Source of the DNA: Gammaproteobacteria bacterium
GTDB lineage: Bacteria; Pseudomonadota; Gammaproteobacteria; Tenderiales; Tenderiaceae
Assembly (NCBI GenBank): GCA_016200485.1
Contig: JACQEP010000024.1
Location: 62,001 to 126,000, forward strand
Reading direction: 5' to 3'
Length of the DNA stretch: 64,000 bases
Part shown: in pieces, positions 57,410-64,000 of the stretch
Layout: the number at the start of each line of letters is the position of its first letter
Numbering within the stretch: position 1 is the stretch's first letter
Translations under genes and position numbers: made by a program
Notes under the pieces: model-generated
The model's input: the letters and a program-made list of their open reading frames with translations, nothing else
Told to the model about the DNA's origin: nothing
Databases searched by the model: none

Positions 57410-58882
57410 TCACACCATCACCACGTCGAATTGCTCTTGCGAATACAGCGCCTCGACCTGAAGCTTGATGGGCTTGCCGATAAACTCCTCCAGCTCGGCC
57501 AGACTGGTGGATTCCTCATCCAGCAGCAAATCGATCACATCCTGCGCTGCCAATACCAAGTATTGTTGTGCATCGTACTGCCGCGCCTCACGCAGAATCT
57601 CGCGAAAAATCTCATAGCATACCGTTTCCGGAGTCTTGAGCGTTCCTCGCCCGGCACAGGCAGGACACGGCTCGCACAACACCCGCTCCAGGCTTTCGCG
57701 TGTCCGCTTGCGCGTCATCTCCACCAGCCCCAGCGCCGATACTTCGGTAATATTGCTACGCGCCCGATCGCGCTCCAGATTTTTTTCCAGCGATCGCAAC
57801 ACCTGCCGTTTGTGTTCTTCCTCCACCATATCGATGAAATCGATAATGATGATGCCGCCAAGATTGCGCAGCCGCAGCTGGCGGGCAATGGACTGGGTTG
57901 CCTCCAGATTGGTCTTGAATATGGTTTCTTCGAGATTGCGATGCCCGACAAAGGCACCGGTATTGACATCCACCGTGGCCATCGCCTCGGTCTGATCGAT
58001 AATCAAATAGCCGCCCGACTTAAGATTCACCCTGCGCTCAAGCGCCTTTTGAATCTCGTCCTCAACGCCATACAAATCAAAAATCGGCCGCTCGCCCGGA
58101 TAATGCTCAACTTTATTGACCATTTCCGGCATGAATTGTTCGGCAAAATGATGCACACGACGCGTCGTGCTCCGCGAATCAATCCGGATTTTCTCGACTT
58201 CATCATCGACAAGGTCGCGCAGCGTGCGCAACACCAGCGGTAGATCCTCGTGGATGATATGACTCGCCGCTACGGTAGCGGCGCGTTTCTGCACCGATTC
58301 CCACAGCTTATTAAGAAAGACGGTATCCGCACGGATTGCCTCAAACGGCGCCTCTTCAGCGGCCGTCCGGGCGATGAATCCCCCGGCCGTCCCTGCTTGC
58401 ATCAACGATTCCAATGCCTGACGCAATCGATTTCGCTCGCCTTCATTTTCAATCTTCAGCGATACACCGGTATGAAACACATTCGGGGTAAATACCAGAA
58501 ACCGTGATGGCATGGTGATATGCGTCGTTAACCGCGCCCCCTTGGTGCCCAGCGGATCCTTGATCACCTGCACCATCAACTCCTGCCCCTCGTGCAAGAG
58601 ATGGGTGATACTTTCTGTTTTATTATTGACCGGGCCAACGTCATCGCCATTAATGGGCGCAACCACATCGGAGGCATGCAAAAATGCCGCCCGCTCCAGG
58701 CCAATATCGACAAAAGCCGCCTGCATTCCGGGCAGCACCCGCTACACCTTGCCTTTATAGATATTGCCTACCAGGCCACGTTTGCGCTCACGCTCAACGA
58801 TGACCTCTTGCAAGACGCCATTTTCCACCACGGCCACGCGCGTTTCGCGCGGCGTTACATTCATCAGGATTTCTGTGCTCAT
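57410..58882 (-). pseudogene. rng: Ribonuclease G with an in-frame amber codon
   Basis: Translation from ATG 58882 gives MSTEILMNVTPRETRVAVVE... to NIYKGKV, then TAG at 58744-58742 (codon 47), then RVLPGMQAAFVDIGLERAAF and 430 further collinear residues. Total length would be 490, against 489 in E. coli RNase G. The catalytic part is intact (IIIIDFIDMVEE, VDVNTGAFVG, CEPCPACAGRG zinc-link). RNase G trims 16S rRNA and mRNA ends. CAG to TAG is the simplest change. GTG at 58738 could restart translation, but the S1 domain would lose its first strands. Confidence 0.85.
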
Positions 58883-58885
58883 CGC

Positions 58886-59485
58886 CTACCAACTTCCAGA
58901 AATATCGATTTCGAATTCTTGCATCAACTCCGCCGTTTCAAATAATGGCAGGCCCATCACCCCGGAAAAACTGCCTTCAAGGTGCTGAATAAAAATCGCG
59001 GCATATCCCTGAATACCATAGCCACCCGCCTTGTCGGCGGGCTCACCGGTTTGCCAGTAGGCCTGACATTCGGCATCGTCAATCTGTCTGAAGCTAACGC
59101 TACTGATACTCAGACGTGTGGCCGCATGCTCAAGATCTTCAGGGTCAACCAACGCCACGGCGGTCAGCACTTGATGGGAACGACCCGCCAGGCGCTGCAA
59201 CATCGCGATGCCATCGACCTGATCGCGTGGTTTACCAAGAATTTGACCATCAAGCACCACTGAGGTATCCGCCCCCAACACCGGCAGCTTTCTTGTCGTC
59301 AGCCGTGAAGCCCCGGCGCGCGCCTTGGCCAAGGCCATCCTGATGACATAGACTTCCGGCGCTTCAGAGGGCAAGGGATTTTCATCAACCTCCGCCGCGA
59401 TGATCTCGTGGACAACACCAATCTGGGACAGCAGCTCGCGCCGTCTTGGGGATTGAGACGCCAAATAAATCAGAGGGTTGCTCAT
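58886..59485 (-). CDS. maf: Maf family nucleoside triphosphate pyrophosphatase (YhdE)
   Basis: About 199 residues from ATG 59485 (MSNPLIYLASQSPRRRELLS). The SxSPRR motif, the AEVDE(N) segment, LPVLGADTSVVLDGQILGKP and GYGIQGYAAIFIQHLEGSFS mark dTTP/UTP pyrophosphatases, which clean up non-canonical nucleotides. It stops three bases before the rng start, so the two are coupled. Confidence 0.94.
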   Translation of the reverse strand: MSNPLIYLASQSPRRRELLSQIGVVHEIIAAEVDENPLPSEAPEVYVIRMALAKARAGASRLTTRKLPVLGADTSVVLDGQILGKPRDQVDGIAMLQRLAGRSHQVLTAVALVDPEDLEHAATRLSISSVSFRQIDDAECQAYWQTGEPADKAGGYGIQGYAAIFIQHLEGSFSGVMGLPLFETAELMQEFEIDISGSW

Positions 59486-59542
59486 ATCATGCAAGATACT
59501 AGTCCGAGCCAGAAAGGGCAATTGCCCGCACTTTAAATTAAC

Positions 59543-60013
59543 TTACTCGCGATGATAAGGATGTCCCTGCAGCAAACTCCAGGCACGATAGAGCTGTTCC
59601 GCAAGCAACACTCGCACCAGGGGATGCGGCAGCGTAAGATTCGATAACGACCACTGCTGCACAGCAGTTTCCTTGCATGATGGCGACAAACCATCCGGTC
59701 CCCCGACGAGCAACGCAATGTCGTACCCCGCTTGCAGCCAATCACCCAACTGACCGCTAAGCTGCTGCGTTGTCCATGGCTTGCCGCGCTCATCCAAGGC
59801 AATCACATGGGTGCCGCGAGGAATAGCCGCCAGCATCCGCTCGCCTTCTTCGGTTATCGCACGTTGAATGTCGGCACCTTTGGTACGGCGCCCGGCAGGA
59901 ATTTCGATAAGCTGCAAACTACAGCTAGGTGGCAGACGTTTACTATATTCCTGATAACCCCGCTCCACCCAATCGGGCATGCGCTGGCCGACGGCGATCA
60001 GGTGAATACGCAT
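59543..60013 (-). CDS. rlmH: 23S rRNA (pseudouridine1915-N3)-methyltransferase
   Basis: A 156-residue SPOUT-class methyltransferase. The knot region is [12 protein letters not shown] and the C-terminus [20 protein letters not shown] ... GHPYHRE is nearly invariant in the family. It modifies helix 69 of 23S rRNA. It follows rsfS on the same strand after an inverted-repeat element. Confidence 0.96.
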   Translation of the reverse strand: MRIHLIAVGQRMPDWVERGYQEYSKRLPPSCSLQLIEIPAGRRTKGADIQRAITEEGERMLAAIPRGTHVIALDERGKPWTTQQLSGQLGDWLQAGYDIALLVGGPDGLSPSCKETAVQQWSLSNLTLPHPLVRVLLAEQLYRAWSLLQGHPYHRE

Positions 60014-60032
60014 TATTCAGAAACCCAATATT

Positions 60033-60170
60033 GAACCACAGAGGCACAGAGAACACAGAGGGGATTCATAATTATGTTATACAAATTCCAGCACCCATCC
60101 AAGATTAATCCACATCCGCTTTACCCAATTGAAATTTTATTTTTCTCTGTGTCTCCGTGCCTCTGTGGTG
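60033..60170. repeat. Inverted-repeat element, copy 7 (ACCACAGAGGC subtype)
   Basis: Left arm GAACCACAGAGGCACAGAGA, right arm TCTCTGTGTCTCCGTGCCTC then TGTGG. It lies between rsfS and rlmH. Confidence 0.8.
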
Positions 60171-60182
60171 AAAAATTCAATA

Positions 60183-60530
60183 TTACCCGGCAACCGCGCG
60201 ATCAACCCCCGGCGCCCACAGTTTTTCCAGTTGGTAAAAATCACGCGCCCGCGGCAACATCACATGCACAACCACATCGACCAGATCCACCAACACCCAT
60301 TCACCGGCTTGTTCACCCTCAACACCGAACGGTGGCTGACCATTCTTTTTGGCCTGTTCGATAACATTATCTGACAACGCCTTCACATGGCGATCAGAAT
60401 TACCGCTGGCAATGACCATAAAGTCCGTCACTCCGGTCTTGCCACGCACATCGACCACTTTAATATCGACCGCCTTGACATCTTCCAGCGCGGCAACCAC
60501 GATGTCTTTTATCTTTTCACTATCACTCAT
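60183..60530 (-). CDS. rsfS: Ribosomal silencing factor RsfS
   Basis: A 115-residue protein from ATG 60530 (MSDSEKIKDIVVAALEDVKA). Family features are TDFMVIASGNSDRHVKALSD and WVLVDLVDVVVHVM. RsfS binds L14 of the large subunit and blocks subunit joining in starvation. An in-frame extension upstream runs through a repeat (HPNPPPAKGRE) and is rejected. Confidence 0.95.
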   Translation of the reverse strand: MSDSEKIKDIVVAALEDVKAVDIKVVDVRGKTGVTDFMVIASGNSDRHVKALSDNVIEQAKKNGQPPFGVEGEQAGEWVLVDLVDVVVHVMLPRARDFYQLEKLWAPGVDRAVAG

Positions 60531-60544
60531 CACTTCCTCCTCTA

Positions 60545-60650
60545 TAGTTTCCCTCCCCTTTGCAGGGGGAGGGTTAGGGTGGGGATAGACTGCTTGGGCA
60601 TTTCCAAACATTTACCCCATCCCTGCCTTTCCCCCTGAGAGGGGGAAGGG
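60545..60650. repeat. C/G-rich inverted repeat (CCCTCCCC...GGGGGAGGG type)
   Basis: CCCTCCCCTTTGCAGGGGGAGGG, then a second block CTTTCCCCCTGAGAGGGGGA. Two nested hairpins fill the gap between nadD and rsfS. A related CTTATCCAAGGAGGGGTGGG motif occurs inside the element at 28579-28821. Confidence 0.6.
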
Positions 60651-60667
60651 GTTATTACGCCGCACAT

Positions 60668-61297
60668 CTAATAGCGATAGATATTTTCCCGCTCGATATA
60701 CAACCTGACCGCTTCCGGCAGCAAAAAATGAATATCTCGCCTGGCGCGCACCGCCTCACGAATCGTGGTCGCGGAAATATCCAATTGAGTTACCGCTTGA
60801 AAATAAATCAGCCCGGCAGCAGAGCTACGCAATGCTGATGGATCCTCGCTACGACAACGATTCACCAGGTTGACCACTCCCCCATGCTCCGGCAAACGTG
60901 AGCCAGGACGGGTGGTCACCACAACATGCGCCAACTCAATTATTCGCTGCCATTGATGCCAGCGATCAAAACCAAGAAAAGCATCCAGACCCAGAATCAA
61001 GCACAGCGGCTTCTTGCCTTGTTCTTCGCGCAACGAGGCTAGCGTATCCACCATGTAAGAAGGGCCGGATCGTTGCAATTCACGCTGATCAATAACGCAA
61101 CCCGGCACGTTTTCCAATGCCAGTTGCAACATCGACAAACGCTGACTTGCGCTTGCTACTGGAACGCCACGATGCGGCGGCACATTGCAGGGAATAAAAC
61201 GCAGCTCGTCCAGCGCCAAGGCTTGCTTCACTTCCAGTGCTGGCCGTAAATGGCCAAAGTGAACGGGATCGAAAGTGCCGCCGAAAATACCTAACAT
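60668..61297 (-). CDS. nadD: Nicotinate-nucleotide adenylyltransferase
   Basis: A 209-residue nucleotidyltransferase of NAD synthesis. GIFGGTFDPVHFGHLRPALE carries the (H/T)xGH adenylyl site, and DISATTIREAVRARRD the ISSTxIR motif near the C-terminus. It precedes rsfS-rlmH, the normal order. Confidence 0.96.
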   Translation of the reverse strand: MLGIFGGTFDPVHFGHLRPALEVKQALALDELRFIPCNVPPHRGVPVASASQRLSMLQLALENVPGCVIDQRELQRSGPSYMVDTLASLREEQGKKPLCLILGLDAFLGFDRWHQWQRIIELAHVVVTTRPGSRLPEHGGVVNLVNRCRSEDPSALRSSAAGLIYFQAVTQLDISATTIREAVRARRDIHFLLPEAVRLYIERENIYRY

Positions 61298-61351
61298 AAT
61301 TCCAACATACGCAGTGCGCGGCTTAACACCATGCTCTTGACGCTCGCATCA

Positions 61352-62611
61352 TCACTGCCTGATCTGCCCATTTCCCAGCACCACGAATTTCTGCGAGGTT
61401 AGCCCTTCCAAGCCCACGGGACCGCGCACATGAAATTTGTCGGTGCTGATGCCGATTTCGGCACCCAAACCATACTCAAAACCATCGGCAAAGCGCGTTG
61501 AGGCATTGACCATCACCGAACTGGAATCGACTTCACGCAGGAAGCGCCGTGCCTTGGTGTAATTCTCGGTAACAATCGCTTCGGTGTGATTGGAACCATA
61601 CATCGCGATGTGATCCATCGCTTCATCAAGATCTTTCACCACGCGGATCGACAAAATCGGCGCCAGATATTCGGTATGCCAATCTTCTTCGGTCGCGGGC
61701 TTGGCATAGGAAATCAAGCGGCACGTGGTCGCGCAACCGCGCAATTCCACACCTTTTTCCCGATACATGCCGCACAACTCGGGCAACACCTGCTCGGCCA
61801 CACCTTCGGCCACCAGCAGCGTCTCCATCGCATTGCAGACACCGTAACGATGCGTCTTAGCATTGAAGGCGATTTGCAGCGCCTTCTCCAGATCGGCCTC
61901 GTCATCGATATAAACATGACAAATGCCGTGCAGATGTTTTATCACCGGCACGCGCGCCTCGGCGCTGATGCGCTCGATCAGCCCCTTGCCGCCGCGCGGA
62001 ATGATCACATCCACATATTCCGGCATCGCGACCAAACGACCGACCGCCGCGCGATCAGCCGTCTCGATCACCTGCACCGCATCGGCGGGCAGACCGGCCT
62101 TTTCCAGCCCCGCGTGAATACAACGGGCGATGGCCTGATTGGAATGCAGCGCCTCCGACCCGCCGCGCAGAATCGCGGCGTTGCCCGACTTCAAACACAG
62201 CGCCGCCGCATCAGCGGTCACATTCGGACGCGACTCATAAATAATCCCGACAACCCCCAGCGGCACCCGCATCTTGCCCACCTGAATCCCCGAAGGGCGA
62301 TAGGCCAGATCCGAAATCTCACCGACCGGATCGGGCAGCGCCATGATCTGGCGAATCCCCTCCGTCATCCCGGCGATCACCTTAGGCGTCAATTCCAGCC
62401 GGTCCAGCAGCGCCGCATCCAGCCCGTTCTTGCGCCCAGCCGCCATATCCTTAACGTTGGCCGCCAGTACCCCCGCCTCATCCGCCTCGATGGCCACCGC
62501 AATCGCCTCCAACGCCGCATTTTTCAGCTTCGTCTCCGCGCGGCTCATCGCTCGCGCAGCAGCACGGGCCTGGCGGCCGACACGGGTCATATATTCAATT
62601 ACGTCACTCAT
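61352..62611 (-). CDS. proA: Glutamate-5-semialdehyde dehydrogenase (gamma-glutamyl phosphate reductase)
   Basis: A 419-residue enzyme of proline synthesis. The catalytic Cys is in [34 protein letters not shown] and [13 protein letters not shown] are cofactor-binding segments. ATG 62611 ([20 protein letters not shown]) is chosen; a 51-residue upstream extension is not conserved. It begins the proA-nadD-rsfS-rlmH run. Confidence 0.96.
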   Translation of the reverse strand: MSDVIEYMTRVGRQARAAARAMSRAETKLKNAALEAIAVAIEADEAGVLAANVKDMAAGRKNGLDAALLDRLELTPKVIAGMTEGIRQIMALPDPVGEISDLAYRPSGIQVGKMRVPLGVVGIIYESRPNVTADAAALCLKSGNAAILRGGSEALHSNQAIARCIHAGLEKAGLPADAVQVIETADRAAVGRLVAMPEYVDVIIPRGGKGLIERISAEARVPVIKHLHGICHVYIDDEADLEKALQIAFNAKTHRYGVCNAMETLLVAEGVAEQVLPELCGMYREKGVELRGCATTCRLISYAKPATEEDWHTEYLAPILSIRVVKDLDEAMDHIAMYGSNHTEAIVTENYTKARRFLREVDSSSVMVNASTRFADGFEYGLGAEIGISTDKFHVRGPVGLEGLTSQKFVVLGNGQIRQ

Positions 62612-63199
62612 GGTTCGGTACCGGGTTGAATCCGTTAGCCCCAATAGAGGGGTGAAAGGGGGTATTTTAGCAATACCTGGGGGTGCTGTCCTGTTGGGGG
62701 TGTTTTCGGGCCGGTTGAGCCCGACTTTGGCCTGCGAAAGGGGTTGCTGAAAGTGATGGCTCACCGGTTTGCAGCCGGTGTTGAGCCTTTCGTTTTATTT
62801 ATCAACTGGGATACCGATTTCGGCCAAAAGTGGAATTATATGTAGGTTGGCGCTGAGCGCTCTTTGCGAAGCCCAACATGGCTGCATGGATTGAAGAAAC
62901 GTTGGGCTTCGTACCGCAGCCCATATATGGTCTCCTCCCGTTTTGCAAGACACCGTACACACTCTGACAGGGACAGGATTGCTTCCATATATCCGGCCTA
63001 TTGACGAAGAAGTTACTCCTCTGGCCTCGATGTGGTCTGCGCGTATCGTCCTAATCAACCTACCGGCTTTCAACAGCCTTCGGGCTTAACAGGTTTTCAA
63101 TACGCTGGTCTTACCTGTGGTGTCATCATGGTTACGCTATCTTCGCAATCGTCGGCAGGTCTACCTCTTTAACTTTTTCCGCTATAACGCTATTGCATC
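62612..63199. other. Non-coding region between proA and the IS110-type transposase
   Basis: 588 bases without a gene. 62839-62912 is a REP-like palindrome (below). About 62920-63199 is the transposase-proximal flank, with several short stems on the minus strand, for instance AAGCCCGAAGGCTGTTGAAAGCCGGT near 63070. This is where an IS1111-type element would encode its guide RNA. Exact IS ends could not be placed; CCATATAT repeats near 62922 and 62986 are candidates. Confidence 0.5.
62839..62912. repeat. REP-like palindrome beside the IS
   Basis: CGAAGCCCAAC (about 62869) and GTTGGGCTTCG (about 62901) are perfect inverted complements around ATGGCTGCATGGATTGAAG, preceded by TGTAGGTTGG. It lies next to the probable IS end. 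Confidence 0.6.
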
Positions 63200-64000
63200 T
63201 TATGCTGGGCAATACTCTGTTTTATTACGCAACAGCGCCCACCCCATACGGGCAAGCTTGTTGGCCAATGCGACAGCCGCTTTATTTGTACCGCGTCGCT
63301 CACGGATGCGGTTGATCCAGCGGCTGAGACTGTCGTCTTTATTCTTGGCATAAATCACGACGCTACGCGCTCCGTGGATCAACAGGCTTCGCAGGTACTT
63401 GTCGCCTCGTTTGCTGATCCCTAGCAATACATCCTTGCCGCCACTTGAGTGCTGTCGTGGTACCAGTCCAAGAGAGGCAGAGACATCTCGGCCTCGTTTG
63501 AAAGCGCTGCCATCGCCTATCGCACTGGCAAACACACTCGAAACAATGGGGCCAAATCCAGGCAGCGCTTGTAATCGACGCATTTGCTCGTTCTGGCGAC
63601 TATGTAACTCAACCTGTCGCGTGTAGTAATCAATGTGCTTTTCCAATTCACCGAGCTGCTCATACCCCTGTGCCAGCAGCGCCCTGAATCTGTCACTCAA
63701 TCCATTTTCGGCATCTTCCAGTAGCTCTGGGATACCACGTCTCACCGCTGCTACTCCTTTGTTCATGACGATACCGTATTCCGCGACTAATGCCCGCATC
63801 TGGTTACAGAGCGCTGTCCGCTCTTTGACGCGTTGCTGCCGTAGTCGGTGCAACGCCTGAATATCCTGCTGCTCCTCTGTCTTGACACCAACAAACCGCA
63901 TCCCTGGCCTTGTCGCTGCCTCGGCAATGGCACGAGCATCGTTGTAATCGTTCTTGTTGCCCTTCACATAGGGCTTCACAAATTGCGGTGGAATCAATTT
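63200..64000 (-). mobile_element. IS110 family (IS1111 group) transposase, partial at the right edge
   Basis: At least 265 residues of the transposase, with the N-terminus outside the window. KGNKNDYNDARAIAEAATRP belongs to the DEDD RuvC-like domain. LQALPGFGPIVSSVFASAIG then DGSAFKRGRDVSASLGLVPR and GISKRGDKYLRSLLIHGARS form the C-terminal transposase domain with its catalytic serine region. The wording ISKRGD..LRSLLIHGAR is typical of the IS1111 branch. The reading frame is intact as far as visible, so the element may be active. Confidence 0.9.

Noticed and set aside
58742-58744. Recoding of TAG as an amino acid by a genome-wide code change
   Set aside because: Other genes in the window, such as maf and hisF, end normally at TAG, so only local suppression, error or mutation remains.
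62795-63073. 92-codon minus-strand frame beside the IS110-type transposase
   Set aside because: It spans the REP palindrome and the IS flank, has no family signal and is better explained as non-coding.

Overview
The window reads as a chromosomal segment of a respiring gammaproteobacterium. Two blocks have the same gene content and order as in Pseudomonas: trpG-trpD-trpC/crp(vfr)/osmC/speD/coq7, and murA-hisGDCBHAFIE-tatABC-degS with the mla operon and the pmbA/darP/tldD/nitrilase/yhdP/rng/maf and rlmH/rsfS/nadD/proA genes. No rRNA, tRNA, prophage or CRISPR array was seen. An alternative complex III (act) operon and many interspersed repeats set it apart from model gammaproteobacteria; I cannot name the genus.

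Layout. 1-2.0 kb: cut-off ABC-2 exporter (permease plus ATPase) and a thioredoxin-like ferredoxin, divergent from a GlcF-like iron-sulfur protein. 3.4-6.6 kb: coq7, speD, a VOC protein, an OsmC protein and crp. 6.7-14.5 kb: a TraF-like outer-membrane protein, then the minus-strand rpe-gph-trpE-[repeat-bounded nuclease gene]-trpG-trpD-psiF-like-trpC run. 14.8-16.5 kb: two envelope proteins. 16.7-24.1 kb: a seven-gene alternative complex III operon (actA-B1-B2-C-D-E-F), with actB split into two genes. 24.6-37.3 kb: nif3-like gene, degS-like protease, tatABC, the complete his operon and murA. 37.5-42.9 kb: accessory insertion between murA and mla (AAA ATPase flanked by direct repeats, PhnD-like binding protein plus chemoreceptor, C39-like peptidase pair). 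42.9-47.3 kb: mlaFED-tolC-CB. 47.3-48.5 kb: two tandem MNT/HEPN toxin-antitoxin modules, one broken. 48.5-62.6 kb: housekeeping block, with an in-frame amber codon in rng. 62.8-64 kb: an IS110/IS1111-type insertion sequence running off the right edge.

The less expected signals are: (i) a 32-bp inverted-repeat family with arms like AACGCGGAGACGCAGAGGCG, present seven times, every time between co-directional genes; one copy tightly brackets a frameshifted GxxExxY (PD-(D/E)XK-like) nuclease gene; (ii) a second palindromic family (GGTGGGTTA...TAACCCACC) found mostly between convergent genes; (iii) a split ActB whose B1 subunit keeps a perfectly spaced CX2CX3CX27C motif; (iv) a TolC-family gene translationally coupled inside the mla operon; (v) a PhnD-type binding protein paired with a chemoreceptor downstream of a 12-G tract; (vi) the rng amber codon.
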